A DNA stretch of 64,000 nt, from assembly GCA_002723345.1 (NCBI GenBank), contig PBNV01000041.1, positions 1 through 64,000 of the forward strand, given 5' to 3'. Under the pieces are notes generated by a model. The model did not search any database and was not told the origin of the DNA. It worked only from the letters and a program-made list of their open reading frames with translations. Both the position numbers and the translations under genes were made by a program. Origin of the DNA: Rhodospirillaceae bacterium (GTDB lineage Bacteria; Pseudomonadota; Alphaproteobacteria; Rhodospirillales; UBA2165). Every line of letters starts with the position of its first letter. Position 1 is the stretch's first letter. Shown one piece after another: positions 54,151-64,000 of this stretch.

Positions 54151-54685
54151 CTGCAAGGGCCGTAAGCTGTCCGCGCCCTCTGGCCGGGACACACGACCAA
54201 CCTCTGATCGGGCCCGGGAGTCACTGTTTAATATTTTACGCCATGGAATTGGGTTCCAACTTGAAGACGCCCGCGTCATGGATTTGTTCGCTGGATCAGG
54301 CGCACTTGGCCTGGAAGCGCTCTCACGGGGGGCCGAGGCGTGTATATTCATTGACCGTGCGCAGTCGGCAAAAAAGTGTATTGAAGATAACCTGACCGCC
54401 CTCGCACTCACGGATCGGGGGGGCGTCCTGAAACTAGACGCCGCCCACTTGCCAGCGCGGTCGGCGGACGTTGCCCCTGCCCATCTAGCGTTCATTGATC
54501 CGCCATATGGCCAAGGTCTGGCACCAACCACCCTCACCTCGCTTCAGCAAGGTGAATGGTTGGCCGAGAAGGCCCTCATCGTTGTCGAGACCGGTGAGAC
54601 CGAGGGTTTTAGCGCGCCGGCGCCTTACATCCTTGCAGATCAGCGGACCTACGGCGCAGCTCAGATCTCTTTTTTACAAATCTGA
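54131..54685 (+). CDS. rsmD: 16S rRNA (guanine(966)-N(2))-methyltransferase RsmD
   Basis: 184 residues, standard size. SAM motif DLFAGSGALGLEALSRG and catalytic FIDPPYG. It overlaps the pseudouridine synthase by 20 bp, a common rRNA-modification pairing, and is convergent with mutL. Confidence 0.95.
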   Translation: MRIVGGDCKGRKLSAPSGRDTRPTSDRARESLFNILRHGIGFQLEDARVMDLFAGSGALGLEALSRGAEACIFIDRAQSAKKCIEDNLTALALTDRGGVLKLDAAHLPARSADVAPAHLAFIDPPYGQGLAPTTLTSLQQGEWLAEKALIVVETGETEGFSAPAPYILADQRTYGAAQISFLQI

Positions 54686-54757
54686 GAGTATTCATTGCTG
54701 GCATCACAGGAGACATCAGATCGGGACTTGGTGCGCGCGCCGGAAAAAGGCGGGCCG

Positions 54758-56569
54758 TTAGCGCCGGCCAAATAGCTTTTCAATATCGACGAGTTTAAGA
54801 GCGACATAAGTGGGCCGGCCATGATTGCACTGACCGGCATGCGGTGTCACTTCCATCTGACGCAATAAGGCGTTCATTTCCTTTCCATTCAGTCGGCGGC
54901 CGGCGCGGACACTGCCGTGGCATGCCATTGTGGATGCCACCTCGGCAAGCCGACTTTTGAGATCGAGAGCTTCGTCATATTCTGCAAGATCGTCTGCCAG
55001 GTCCTTGATCAGTCCCTGGATATCGACCTCGCCGAGTAGCGCCGGTGTCTCCCGCACGACAATAGCGCCAGGCCCAAAAGCCTCAACCATCAAACCCAGC
55101 TCCGAGAGCTCTGTCGCCCGGCCAGAGATCCGATTTGCCGCAACTTCCTCAAGTTCCACGACCTCAGGAATCAATAGTCCTTGGCGTTTGATGCCATCCT
55201 GCTCCATGGCCGCCTTCATTTCCTCGTAAACGAGACGTTCATGGGCGGCATGCTGATCAACTATGACAATTCCGTCCTCCGTTTGCGCCACAATATAAGT
55301 TTCGTGGACCTGGGCCCGGGCGACACCTAGGGGGAAGCTCTCAGCGGGGTCGTCCCTAGCCGTCACTAGCTCAGGTTCAAACCGCGCCGTCGGAGCGGTG
55401 TCGAGCCGGCTCAGGTCCGCCGTCTGGGCAACGGGTGCCTGAAACGATAACGCGGGACCCGACACATTCCGAGAGATTGGTGTTGCACGGTGCACCGAAA
55501 CGGGGACCCCCCCGATTTCTGGCCGGAAAGCACCCAGAGCGGCATCTGCCACGGTGGTCGACGCCCGGTGCCCTGCCGCCGCCAATGCGTGTTTCAGGGC
55601 GCTGACGATCAAGCCTCGGACCAGGCCCGCGTCCCGGAAGCGGACTTCCGTCTTGGCCGGATGCACATTGATGTCGACAGCTTCCGGCGGAACGTCCAGG
55701 AATAGAGCGATGAGAGGATGGCGGTCATGGGCTAGAAAATCACGATACGCACCCCGCACGGCACCATAGAGTAGCTTGTCGCGGACCGGTCGACCATTCA
55801 CAAAAAGGTACTGGTGGGTTGGGCTTCCCCGATTAAGCGTTGGCAGGCCGGCAAAGCCGGACAAGAAAAGGCCATCGCGGTCAGCTTCAATGGGGATGGC
55901 ATTTGCGGCAAAATCATTACCCATAATGGCGTCCAGGCGGTCCAAGCGGGCATCGATCATATCCCCCTGCGCATGCGATAATTTGAGCACCTGACGCTCC
56001 CCGTCTCGCAAGGAAAAGGCGATTTCAGGATGCGCCATAGCAAGCCGCCGGACCGTATCCAGAACATGATTGAGTTCCGTTCTTGCCGTTTTCAGAAATT
56101 TCAGGCGCGCCGGCGTGGCATAAAAGAGATCCCGCACCTCGACGGTGGTCCCGGTCACATGGGCCGCGGGCTTTGTCTCAAATTTAGTCCCGCCTTCGAC
56201 CCGGAGGGTCCAGGCATCGGCCGCCTGTTTCTGACGGCTGGTGATGGTCAGTCGGCTTACCGAGGCAATAGATGGTAAGGCTTCCCCCCGAAATCCAAAG
56301 GTCGCTATGGTCTCAAGATTATCATTTAGCAGCTTGGACGTAGCGTGGCGTTCCATCGAAAGGGGAAGTTCTTCCCGGGTGATTCCAATGCCGTCATCCG
56401 CCACCGATAAAAACGATCGGCCGCCATCTCGGAGGACGATGTCCACGCGTCGGGCATGCGCATCAATACTGTTTTCCACCAGCTCTTTAATTGCGGAAGC
56501 GGGCCGCTCAACCACCTCGCCCGCTGCAATTCGGTTGACCGTGGTAGTTGGCAGAAGACGGATGGTCAT
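54758..56569 (-). CDS. mutL: DNA mismatch repair protein MutL
   Basis: 603 residues. GHKL ATPase: [12 protein letters not shown] (Asn/Asp motif), DDGIGI and [10 protein letters not shown]. The C-terminal dimerisation and endonuclease half contains the full [13 protein letters not shown] (DQHA-x2-E-x4-E) motif together with ACHGSVRAG and CNHGRP, so this MutL is probably a strand-nicking endonuclease, as in bacteria without MutH. It overlaps pgi by 4 bp at its 5' end, indicating coupling. Confidence 0.97.
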   Translation of the reverse strand: MTIRLLPTTTVNRIAAGEVVERPASAIKELVENSIDAHARRVDIVLRDGGRSFLSVADDGIGITREELPLSMERHATSKLLNDNLETIATFGFRGEALPSIASVSRLTITSRQKQAADAWTLRVEGGTKFETKPAAHVTGTTVEVRDLFYATPARLKFLKTARTELNHVLDTVRRLAMAHPEIAFSLRDGERQVLKLSHAQGDMIDARLDRLDAIMGNDFAANAIPIEADRDGLFLSGFAGLPTLNRGSPTHQYLFVNGRPVRDKLLYGAVRGAYRDFLAHDRHPLIALFLDVPPEAVDINVHPAKTEVRFRDAGLVRGLIVSALKHALAAAGHRASTTVADAALGAFRPEIGGVPVSVHRATPISRNVSGPALSFQAPVAQTADLSRLDTAPTARFEPELVTARDDPAESFPLGVARAQVHETYIVAQTEDGIVIVDQHAAHERLVYEEMKAAMEQDGIKRQGLLIPEVVELEEVAANRISGRATELSELGLMVEAFGPGAIVVRETPALLGEVDIQGLIKDLADDLAEYDEALDLKSRLAEVASTMACHGSVRAGRRLNGKEMNALLRQMEVTPHAGQCNHGRPTYVALKLVDIEKLFGRR

Positions 56570-57882
56570 ATATCTTTGCCCGCAGCCAAATAAGTCCTGG
56601 CCAAGATTTTACCACGCTCCACCGCCGGCTGGCCAAAGGGAGAGACATCCAAAAGGTCGGCCGCCAGAATGGTCTCCAACATGAAATGCATCATCAGCGC
56701 GCCGACCGCGCGTTCTTCCAATCTGGGGATGCTCAAGGTCCGGACCGGGCAGCCATTTTCTGCAAGGACACCCGCTGTTGCGGCTTCCTCTGCGCGGAGC
56801 AGATCGCCGAGCCGTTTGCCGGACAAGTAGTCAAGATCGGTGCCATCGACAAGGTCCGCGGGAATGGCCTGTCCCCGTCCCGACGTCTCGGCCCCGATAA
56901 TGGTGAAAAACTTATCCCGGGGACCTTCAAGATACAGCTGCAGCTGACTGTGCTGATCCACGGTGCCCAAGGCATCTATCGGCGTCGTACCCCGCCCGTC
57001 CTTGCCCAAGCTCTCTGCCCAGAGCTGCCGGTACCATTTGCCGAAATTTGCCAGGCCGTCAAGATAGGGCATCACCACTGTCTGCGTGACGCCGGCATCA
57101 AGTGACAGCCCGATATTGATGGCCGCCCCCGCCACCGCCGGAATATCCTCCGGCGCTGCCCCGCTAGCCGTTTCGAACAAAACGTCCCGGGCTCCCTGGC
57201 GAACCCCTTCGGCATCCAGACCCACGATCATTGCAGGCAGCATGCCAGTGATTGAGAACGCCGAAAAGCGACCACCCAAACCGAGCGGATGATCCAGGAC
57301 GTCTATGCCATGGCGCTCTGAAATATACCGCAGTGGCCGGGGGCCAGGCTCACAGATTGACATAAAATGTCTAACGGCCGCCGATTCTCCAAGCGCGTTC
57401 CTGAACACATCGAAGCAGTAAATAAACTGGGCAAGTGTCTCCAGGGTGCCACCAGATTTGGAGATCACTAGAAATCCCGTGCGGCCGGGAGCGACCGATC
57501 GAAAAAGGGCGTCAAAACCCGCTGGATCCACATTATCCATAAAATGAAGCCGAGGCTGTATTGGTTGGGCGTCTGGCCCTGATACGGTCGAGACTGACGC
57601 GAGGCTGCAAAGCGTGCGTCCGCCGAGGCTCGAGCCGCCTGTGCCCAAGACAATTACATCATCAAAAGATTCCGCATATCGCTCGGCCACGGGCTCAAGG
57701 CCTTCTAATCCAGTGCTCGACGTGACATCGTCTAAAATCGCTTGAACCTCCGCGCGCGAGCCGCCATTGATCTCCGCCAAACTGGCGGCAAGACGGCCCG
57801 ATAGTTCCAAAAATCGCGCCTCGGACAGGCCGGGTCCGCTGGTTGAACCAGACACACAATATTCGAAGTTTTGGCGGTACAT
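56566..57882 (-). CDS. pgi: Glucose-6-phosphate isomerase, short form
   Basis: 438 residues, about 100 shorter than the usual ~550-residue enzyme but with the catalytic blocks intact: [10 protein letters not shown]-like start ([14 protein letters not shown]), [20 protein letters not shown], and [16 protein letters not shown]. It interconverts glucose-6-phosphate and fructose-6-phosphate. It overlaps mutL by 4 bp. The short form resembles alphaproteobacterial Pgi homologues. Confidence 0.93.
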   Translation of the reverse strand: MYRQNFEYCVSGSTSGPGLSEARFLELSGRLAASLAEINGGSRAEVQAILDDVTSSTGLEGLEPVAERYAESFDDVIVLGTGGSSLGGRTLCSLASVSTVSGPDAQPIQPRLHFMDNVDPAGFDALFRSVAPGRTGFLVISKSGGTLETLAQFIYCFDVFRNALGESAAVRHFMSICEPGPRPLRYISERHGIDVLDHPLGLGGRFSAFSITGMLPAMIVGLDAEGVRQGARDVLFETASGAAPEDIPAVAGAAINIGLSLDAGVTQTVVMPYLDGLANFGKWYRQLWAESLGKDGRGTTPIDALGTVDQHSQLQLYLEGPRDKFFTIIGAETSGRGQAIPADLVDGTDLDYLSGKRLGDLLRAEEAATAGVLAENGCPVRTLSIPRLEERAVGALMMHFMLETILAADLLDVSPFGQPAVERGKILARTYLAAGKDI

Positions 57883-58021
57883 CTCGCCAGCAGCAGCCTC
57901 AGATTGGATTTCTCATGACCGGAGCGCACCTCCAGGTCTCGTTGGAACAGCTTATCAAATGTACAGGGTCGCAACCACCCTCATCATCCGATCTAACTAG
58001 TTACGTGGCGACATTTTGAAA

Positions 58022-59377
58022 TTATTGGCCCTCCGCCTGCACGCTATCCGGTTGACCAACGACCACTATGGTGAGCGAGTCCGCATCCAGGATTTTTTTT
58101 GCGACTTGACTCACATCATCCAGAGTAACGCTATTGATAAAGCTATTGCGCTGGTCAATGTAATCGATGCCCAATCGTTCTAGTTGAATGCCAGTCATCA
58201 TCGCCGCAATTTGGCGGCTGGAGGAAAACCGGAGCGGATAAGAACCTGTGAGATACGTCTTTGCATCATCCAGTTCCGTCTGGGTTAGCCCTTGATCGGC
58301 CATACTCCGCCATTCATTTTTTAAGATTTTAATGGTCTCGTCTGCCCGGGCGTTGGCAGTTGCAGACCCACCCATAATGAGCCCAGTATGTTTATACGGG
58401 GAAAGGTAAGTATAGACAGAGTATGCTAGGCCCCGCTTCTCGCGGACCTCTCTGTAAAGCCTGGATTCAAATCCGCCGCCGCCCAGCAGATAATTCATGA
58501 TATAGGCGGCAAAAAACTCGGGATCGCTCCTCTTGATGCCAGACTGGCCAAAGCGAATAACACTCTGGGGAATGGGTTTGTCGATCACAATGGTGCGATT
58601 GCCGGCAGTAGCTATGGTATCTGGTAGTTTCCATGGGCTTGCGGTTTCCGGTAAGGAGCCAAAAACGAAATCGAGAAGTTTCGCAAGGACGTCGGCGGTC
58701 AAATCGCCAACGACGCTAACCACCAAATTATCTTTGGCAAATCGCTGCGCTTGAAACTGCTTCAGATCAACGATCTTAATCAACGGTACCGTCTCAGCCG
58801 ATCCCTTCACCGGGTTCCCGTAAGAATGCTCTGGAAACAATGTCTTGAGCAACTTCCGCCCGGCAATCCGGCTAGGGTTTTCAGAGCTTCGGCGGAGACC
58901 AGCCAAAATCTGGCTTCGCATCCGCTCCACCGCGTCTGCATCGAAACGGGGACGGGTGAGTGCCAGCTTCAGCAGCTCAAAGGCCCGATCACGGTTCCGA
59001 GTGAGCGTACGGAGAACACCTCTAAAAGAGTCCTGGCCGGCTCGGAAAGTAAGAGACACGGAGAGGTCCTCTAATTCCTGCTGGAACGCTTGGCTATCAA
59101 GGTCACCCGCCCCCTCATCCAGGGTTGAGGCCACCAGATTGGCAAGACCCCCTTTGCCAGTAGGGTCCAAACCGGCGGCGCCGCGGAATGCAAAGCTCAC
59201 GGTGATAATCGGGTTGCTGTGATCTGCCACCAGCCAGGCAGTGATTCCCCCCGGGGATACTATCTTCTGGATATTAATGGCGTAGGCCACGGGGGCGTGC
59301 GCCAGGAACATGGTTAACAGTGTGACGAAGACCGGGGAAGTGGCCATCAGAGAACGGCCCAGTGGCATTTTGATCAT
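58022..59377 (-). CDS. M16-family peptidase-like protein, non-catalytic subunit
   Basis: 451 residues with a signal peptide (about 1-33). The M16 fold is seen, but the zinc motif HxxEH is absent (GKGGLANLVASTLDEG in that place), while the R/Y substrate-binding motif near the C-terminal half (FESRLYREVREKRGLAYSVYTY) is kept. It is therefore the probable partner of the active M16 enzyme encoded next to it, with which it overlaps by 4 bp, as in MPP-type heterodimers. Periplasmic. Role in the cell: protein processing, substrate unknown. Confidence 0.88.
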   Translation of the reverse strand: MIKMPLGRSLMATSPVFVTLLTMFLAHAPVAYAINIQKIVSPGGITAWLVADHSNPIITVSFAFRGAAGLDPTGKGGLANLVASTLDEGAGDLDSQAFQQELEDLSVSLTFRAGQDSFRGVLRTLTRNRDRAFELLKLALTRPRFDADAVERMRSQILAGLRRSSENPSRIAGRKLLKTLFPEHSYGNPVKGSAETVPLIKIVDLKQFQAQRFAKDNLVVSVVGDLTADVLAKLLDFVFGSLPETASPWKLPDTIATAGNRTIVIDKPIPQSVIRFGQSGIKRSDPEFFAAYIMNYLLGGGGFESRLYREVREKRGLAYSVYTYLSPYKHTGLIMGGSATANARADETIKILKNEWRSMADQGLTQTELDDAKTYLTGSYPLRFSSSRQIAAMMTGIQLERLGIDYIDQRNSFINSVTLDDVSQVAKKILDADSLTIVVVGQPDSVQAEGQ

Positions 59378-60762
59378 GGCCTAGTCTTCTTGCGATTTTG
59401 TGGCTGGTTAGGCGGTGATTTGCCGGACAGGAGATATCCGGTCACGGACTGTTTTTGCCGGAGAACCGCATTCGCGGAAGCTTTGATCTGGTCCGCGGTC
59501 ACGCTAGCGATCCGATCAGGCCAGGCTTCGACATCCGCGATTGTTTGACCTGAACTTAATGCTGCCCCAAGCACCCGGGCACCCGCGTCCATGGAATCTC
59601 GCGCGTATACAGCCTCTGCTTGAAGACCTGTTTTAGCTCGCGTGAGTTCTTCTTGGCTCACACCGTTTTCCCGTATTTTCTTAATTTCCGCTAAAATCGC
59701 ATTTTCGATCTGATCCATGCCGACGCCGGGCCGAGGGCTCGCAAAAATAAAGAAATTAGACGGCCCAAGTTGATCAGCGTCATAGAACGAGCCTGCCGAG
59801 AGAGCTAATTTCTGCTCGATCACCAGTGACCGATAAAGCCGGCTGGTCGTACCGCCTCCAAACACCTGAGAGAGAACCTCCAGAGCATAAGAATGTTGCG
59901 TTTCACCATAAATCCGGCTGGGTGCAAAAAAGGCGCGCTGCCAACTCGGCTGGCGAACGCGGGGATCTCTCAGTGTAACGGTCCGCGCGGCATTGTTTGG
60001 AGGCTCTTGAGGCCGAACACGGGGAGGGACCTTACCCGCCGGAATAGCACCGTAATATTTTTCCGCCAAGGGCTTTAGGACATCCGCGGTGATATCCCCT
60101 GCGACGACGAGAATCGCATTGTTGGGCCAATAGTAGGTGTCATAAAACTGACGAAGATCGTCCACGGTCAGGTCAACGATTTCATGATCCCAACCAATGA
60201 TCGGATTGCGATAGGGGTAGTTAAGATAGATGGTCGCGTTTAACTGTTCCCGTAATTTGGCAGCCGGAGAATTATCCACACGCGAGCGCCGTTCCTCCCG
60301 AACGACCTGACGTTCTGGTTCAACCTCTTTTGCATCAATGACCAGATTGCGCATTCGATCGGCTTCGATTCTCATTACAGCCTCTAACCGACTGGCGGCG
60401 ACGGTCTGATGGTACCCTGTATAGTCAAAAGATGTGAAGGCATTATCCTGGCCGCCATTACGTGCCACAATTTTTGAGAATTCGCCTGATCGAAGGTTCT
60501 TAGTGGCCTTAAACATAAGGTGTTCAAGAAAATGCGCGACGCCGGTTTTCCCTGGAGGCTCGTCGGCGGACCCCACCTTGTACCAGACCATATGCGTCAC
60601 AATAGGGGCTCGGTGATTAGATATAACTACTACCTGCATGCCATTTTGGAGCGTAAATGAGTCCGGATTGAAAACAGCCGCCTCAACCGTGTCATTGCAA
60701 CCAGTTGTCATACCTGCGTAACTAGTTAAAAGAAGCCCCAGTAATTTTATCAATCGCATCAT
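59374..60762 (-). CDS. M16 metallopeptidase, catalytic subunit
   Basis: 462 residues from ATG 60762 (an upstream TTG 60792 adds ten residues with no signal character). A signal/lipoprotein-like N-terminus with Cys near residue 22 (MTTGC). The inverted zinc motif is HFLEH in GVAHFLEHLMFKA with a downstream Glu in RLEAVMRIEADRM. Together with the non-catalytic subunit downstream it forms a likely heterodimeric peptidase in the envelope. Overlap of 4 bp. Confidence 0.92.
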   Translation of the reverse strand: MMRLIKLLGLLLTSYAGMTTGCNDTVEAAVFNPDSFTLQNGMQVVVISNHRAPIVTHMVWYKVGSADEPPGKTGVAHFLEHLMFKATKNLRSGEFSKIVARNGGQDNAFTSFDYTGYHQTVAASRLEAVMRIEADRMRNLVIDAKEVEPERQVVREERRSRVDNSPAAKLREQLNATIYLNYPYRNPIIGWDHEIVDLTVDDLRQFYDTYYWPNNAILVVAGDITADVLKPLAEKYYGAIPAGKVPPRVRPQEPPNNAARTVTLRDPRVRQPSWQRAFFAPSRIYGETQHSYALEVLSQVFGGGTTSRLYRSLVIEQKLALSAGSFYDADQLGPSNFFIFASPRPGVGMDQIENAILAEIKKIRENGVSQEELTRAKTGLQAEAVYARDSMDAGARVLGAALSSGQTIADVEAWPDRIASVTADQIKASANAVLRQKQSVTGYLLSGKSPPNQPQNRKKTRP

Positions 60763-60792
60763 TTGCGTGTACCAGAATTTGAAGTCAATCAA

Positions 60793-60918
60793 TTGCTACG
60801 CCATGACCCCTCGCATTCGTTAGGTCTCGGCGACTCCGGATATAGTACGCTGAAGTGTGAGATTAAAGCGCCTCGCGGGGCTTTGGAGCCGCTAAATTAG
60901 GGGCGACTGTCAGAAGGC
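60793..60918. other. Intergenic region between bamF and the M16 pair
   Basis: 126 bp. A weak stem on the minus strand (AGCCCC-GCGA-GGCGCT, one mismatch) followed by TTTAAT could end bamF transcripts. Not convincing. Confidence 0.3.
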
Positions 60919-61512
60919 TTATTTCAGCACGCCCTCAAACAACGCTTTTTTCTTCCGCGAAATAACGGGAATGTTGTCAGAGTTCAGCGATTTTCCGAGG
61001 GCCTGGGCTTCGTGAATACGTCGCCGCTCCTTAACCGGGTCCACGACAGTCCCGAATTTGTCTTTCCTATGCCAAAAAACCAATTTATCAGTAAGGGATT
61101 TATCCTCCTCAAACAGCCTGGCTGTGTCTTTCTCCACCAAACTCCGGATGCGAGGATTTGCATTTGTCGCCCCAGTCAAATTGATTATCGCGCGTTCTCC
61201 TCGGCTCAACCTGCTTAGATTTTGCTGCCGTCCCGCGGTTGCCCTGTCAGCCGCTCTAACAGGCATACCCAGAGCTTTTTTGACCCGATCACGGGGGTTG
61301 ACTGTCTGAGGTCGTGCGGTACCCGGTAACGGCGGCCTGAGGCCATAGTTCGGAGGCAGGCTAAGAGGTGCGCGCTGGTATACAGTAAATTCATCAGGCG
61401 CCTCTTTGGTTTGACCCAAGGCCCGTTTGGTCTCCTCACAAGCCGTTAATAAGGCAAGAATGCCAAGCAAAAACAGGGGGGTGATATAGTGTCTTACATT
61501 ACCTGTGAACAT
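60919..61512 (-). CDS. DUF3035 lipoprotein (BamF-like)
   Basis: 197 residues with a lipobox LLTAC (Cys about 25). The body contains the family motif PDEFTVYQRAPLSLPPNYGLRPP. DUF3035 proteins were found as a component (BamF) of the outer-membrane protein assembly complex in alphaproteobacteria. It lies between lspA and the M16 peptidases, 20 bp after lspA on the minus strand. Confidence 0.9.
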   Translation of the reverse strand: MFTGNVRHYITPLFLLGILALLTACEETKRALGQTKEAPDEFTVYQRAPLSLPPNYGLRPPLPGTARPQTVNPRDRVKKALGMPVRAADRATAGRQQNLSRLSRGERAIINLTGATNANPRIRSLVEKDTARLFEEDKSLTDKLVFWHRKDKFGTVVDPVKERRRIHEAQALGKSLNSDNIPVISRKKKALFEGVLK

Positions 61513-61531
61513 GGCGCATACCCGCAGTGGC

Positions 61532-62035
61532 TTACTGGCGATCGTGTCGTTTTATTTTAGACTGATCAGAGCCCCGAGAAAATAGGGAATCTAGAATCAA
61601 CAGGATTGCCCCAACAGTGATAAAACTGTCCGCTGCATTGAACGCAGGCCATCGGACGGATCCTATATAAAAATCAAGGAAATCCAAGACAGCTGAATGG
61701 ACCGCTCGGTCGATCACGTTGCCAAGTGCACCACCAATAATGAGACCAAGGGAAATGGCTACGCGCTTGGACTCCGCTTTCCGCAGCCAATTGAATAAGA
61801 ATCCAACGATAATCAGCGCAAGGAAAGAGAGTATCCAGACCCCGGCCATGCTCTCATTACTAAACATGCCGAAACTGATGCCGCGATTCCACACCAACAC
61901 CACATTAAAAAAGGGGGTGACATTTATGATCCTGGGCGGGTCCATGACAGATGCTAGTATCCACCATTTCGTAACCTGGTCTGCACCAATGGCAAGGACT
62001 GCAACGAGAAGACCTAGTGGCACAGGCCGCATCAT
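61532..62035 (-). CDS. lspA: Lipoprotein signal peptidase (signal peptidase II)
   Basis: 167 residues, four membrane segments. The catalytic Asp pair is visible: GNVIDRAV and FNAADSFITVG. It cleaves prolipoproteins, such as the DUF3035 lipoprotein downstream. It is 6 bp after ileS, which precedes it in transcription, a very common gene order. Confidence 0.96.
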   Translation of the reverse strand: MMRPVPLGLLVAVLAIGADQVTKWWILASVMDPPRIINVTPFFNVVLVWNRGISFGMFSNESMAGVWILSFLALIIVGFLFNWLRKAESKRVAISLGLIIGGALGNVIDRAVHSAVLDFLDFYIGSVRWPAFNAADSFITVGAILLILDSLFSRGSDQSKIKRHDRQ

Positions 62036-62041
62036 ATCAAA

Positions 62042-64000
62042 TCAGTCCATTGCCGGGTGGAATTTGATCGCATCCAAACAGCGCCCACACAAATCAGAAG
62101 ATGCAGCGCCGGCACCCACGTCTGGTAGAAATTTGTAACACCGCCCACATTTCTCGCCGTCGGCGAGTGCACAGACGACGCTCACGCCCGCCACCTCCTC
62201 AATTGCAAAGGCGTCAGCCGGGGCAGGATCCGCGGTGAGAGTAATATCCGAAGTGATGGAGATCTCGGCACCGTCTACACCCGCCATCACGTCTAAATAT
62301 GCCTGAGTAGTGTAGACCACAGGGTGCGATTGCAAGCTCGAACCGATCCGTTTTTCGGCACGTTCGATCTCGAGAGCGCCGGTCACCACACGCCGGAGTT
62401 CCCTGATTTTCGACCATTTGGCGGCCAGCGCGTCATCCTGCCAATCCGCAGGTATATTTGGGAATAGGCGCAGATGAACACTCTCCGACTCTCCTGGGAA
62501 ACGCGCGAGCCACGCTTCTTCCGCTGTAAAGCAAATAAACGGGGCGAGCCACGCTGTAAGACAGCTGAAAACCTCATCCAGCACGGTCCGCACCGCACGC
62601 CGTTTTATCGAATCAGCCCGCTCGCAATAAAGCGCATCCTTGCGGATATCAAAATAGAAGGCCGATAGATCAACCGAGCAAAACGTGTGCAGCTCCGTAA
62701 ACAATGGATGAAATTCATAATCAACACAGGCCTGCCGAACTTTGCCGCCCAACTCCGACAAACGATGAAGGACCCAACGGTCGAGCTCAGGCATATCTCC
62801 CACCGGCAGCCTCTCGGTCTCATCAAAGCCAGCCAAGTTGCCCAACAAGAAGCGCAGCGTATTTCGTAGACGCCGGTAAATATCCGTGTGATGCCTCACA
62901 ATATCTGGGCCAATCCGCAAATCCTCTGAATAATCGGACCCCACGACCCAAAGCCGCAGAATGTCTGCGCCGTTTTTCTCAACGACCTCCTGAGGTGACG
63001 TGATGTTGCCGAGAGACTTTGACATCTTCTGACCATCTTCTGCCATGACAAAGCCATGAGTGAGAACGGCGTCGTACGGTGCGCGCCCCCGCGTGCCACA
63101 TGACTCTAACAAAGACGAATGAAACCAGCCGCGGTGCTGATCGGAACCTTCCAGATACAGAGAGGCAGGCCAGTCGAGATCATCCCGATCCTCGAGAACG
63201 AAAGAATGCGTGGAACCTGAGTCAAACCAGACGTCCAGAATATCTGTGACCTGTTCGTAATCGTCAACAGCATAATCCTGGCCAAGGAAACGGGATGGGT
63301 CTGACGTGAACCAGGCATCGGCGCCTTCTGCGCGAACGGCCTCCACGATCCTGGCCAAGACAGCCTCGTCGCGCAACACCTCACCAGACACTTTTTCAAC
63401 GAAAACCGTGATTGGCACACCCCAGGCACGCTGACGGGAAACGCACCAGTCGGGCCGGGCTTCAATCATGCCCGCAAGCCTGTTTTTGCCCGACGCGGGA
63501 TAGAATGCGGTTTCCCCGATGGCCTTTATCGCGGTCTCCCTGAGGCCATTACTCTCCATGCTGATAAACCATTGGGGTGTATTACGGTAGATCAGCGGTG
63601 CTTTTGAGCGCCAAGAATGAGGATAAGAGTGTTGGATATGCCCAGTCGCCAAAAGGGCATTTGCAGATTTCAGCTCCTCGATAACCAACTGATCCGACTT
63701 AAACACATGATTGCCGCCAAGTAGGGGAACATGATCGGCAAAGACGCCGTCACCCATGACTGTTTCCGGGATAGCGAGCCCATTTTCGACCCCCAGCACC
63801 CAGTCATCGAAGCCGTGTCCGGGCGCAATGTGAACAAAGCCCGACCCTGTATCCATCTCCACAAAGCTTGCAGCCAACGCAGGAACGTCAAAATCATATC
63901 CCTGTCCCCGGAAAGGGTGGGAACAGATCGTCCCGGCCAGGTCCGCACCCTGAAACCCTGAGACAACCTCATGACCCATGATGCCACATTCCTGGCAAAC
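62042..64000 (-). CDS. ileS: Isoleucyl-tRNA synthetase, C-terminal part (5' truncated by window)
   Basis: At least 652 residues, with the N-terminal part beyond the right edge: the frame stays open to 64000 (…VCQECGIM just before the ATG at 63979). Present: the editing domain (DMTGSG-type 'MDTGSGFVHIAPGHG'), the catalytic KMSKS loop EDGQKMSKSLGN, the anticodon-binding helical domain, and a C-terminal zinc finger (CGRCYKF and CGRCL). The upstream HIGH motif is off-window. First gene of ileS-lspA-bamF. Confidence 0.96.
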   Translation of the reverse strand, partial: VCQECGIMGHEVVSGFQGADLAGTICSHPFRGQGYDFDVPALAASFVEMDTGSGFVHIAPGHGFDDWVLGVENGLAIPETVMGDGVFADHVPLLGGNHVFKSDQLVIEELKSANALLATGHIQHSYPHSWRSKAPLIYRNTPQWFISMESNGLRETAIKAIGETAFYPASGKNRLAGMIEARPDWCVSRQRAWGVPITVFVEKVSGEVLRDEAVLARIVEAVRAEGADAWFTSDPSRFLGQDYAVDDYEQVTDILDVWFDSGSTHSFVLEDRDDLDWPASLYLEGSDQHRGWFHSSLLESCGTRGRAPYDAVLTHGFVMAEDGQKMSKSLGNITSPQEVVEKNGADILRLWVVGSDYSEDLRIGPDIVRHHTDIYRRLRNTLRFLLGNLAGFDETERLPVGDMPELDRWVLHRLSELGGKVRQACVDYEFHPLFTELHTFCSVDLSAFYFDIRKDALYCERADSIKRRAVRTVLDEVFSCLTAWLAPFICFTAEEAWLARFPGESESVHLRLFPNIPADWQDDALAAKWSKIRELRRVVTGALEIERAEKRIGSSLQSHPVVYTTQAYLDVMAGVDGAEISITSDITLTADPAPADAFAIEEVAGVSVVCALADGEKCGRCYKFLPDVGAGAASSDLCGRCLDAIKFHPAMD

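Overview
This window looks like a chromosomal segment of an alphaproteobacterium, probably Rhodospirillales-like; the finer rank is a guess. Four things support this. The lysyl-tRNA synthetase is the archaeal-type class I enzyme. There is a DUF3035 (BamF-type) lipoprotein. The run ileS-lspA-bamF-M16-M16-pgi-mutL is alphaproteobacterial in character. A sigma-32 (RpoH) gene sits just upstream of a CIRCE-controlled groESL operon. No rRNA, intact tRNA, IS element, prophage or CRISPR array was seen.

Layout. 0-5.7 kb: a TauE/SafE exporter, an extradiol-dioxygenase/amidohydrolase pair, a small DksA/TraR zinc-finger protein, a MATE exporter and a DUF4864 protein. 6.1-11.1 kb: an A+T-richer locus with a Met/Asp-rich protein that has no Lys or Arg, an ABC exporter of the type I secretion kind, and a HlyD-type adaptor carrying a cyclic-nucleotide-binding domain. 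11.3-19.7 kb: an SDR, two FAH-fold hydrolases, a hydroxyacid-oxoacid transhydrogenase, typA, and a tight operon (cupin, alpha/beta hydrolase, dioxygenase-like VOC protein, FAH) that resembles an aromatic or ring-cleavage catabolic unit. 19.9-23.3 kb: a surface-glycan group (TPR-glycosyltransferase, CgeB-like glycosyltransferase, sugar O-methyltransferase-like protein). 23.6-36.5 kb: DUF1330, a lipoprotein hydrolase, feruloyl-CoA synthase, HIT, prfC, a protease-like PDZ protein without its catalytic residues, a DMT transporter, an AMIN/beta-barrel fusion, a ThDP enzyme, a DUF1932 oxidoreductase and an isochorismatase-fold hydrolase. 36.6-40.7 kb: a CoxG-like protein, rpoH and groESL. 40.8-47 kb: a GT-C-like membrane protein, a B12-binding radical SAM enzyme and a DinG-type helicase. 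47-64 kb: lysS, an SMP-30/RidA/cupin/VOC metabolic patch, then a housekeeping block (tadA, gamma-glutamyl-GABA hydrolase family, pseudouridine synthase, rsmD, mutL, pgi, two M16 peptidases, bamF, lspA, ileS). ileS runs off the right edge.

How the genes fit together. Several small catabolic units (ring-cleavage dioxygenases, FAH hydrolases, feruloyl-CoA synthase, ACMSD-type amidohydrolase) suggest a heterotroph that uses lignin- or plant-derived aromatics. The most unusual element is the 6.1-11.1 kb locus. A strongly acidic, Met-rich, Lys/Arg-free protein is encoded next to a type I secretion pair. The ABC ATPase of that pair keeps Walker A and B but has lost the canonical signature (LSGGQ), the Q-loop Gln and the H-loop His, and its membrane-fusion partner has an apparently intact cNMP-binding cassette on its cytoplasmic side. 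I propose this as a candidate undescribed nucleotide-gated export system. The link between the acidic protein and the exporter is inferred from position only.
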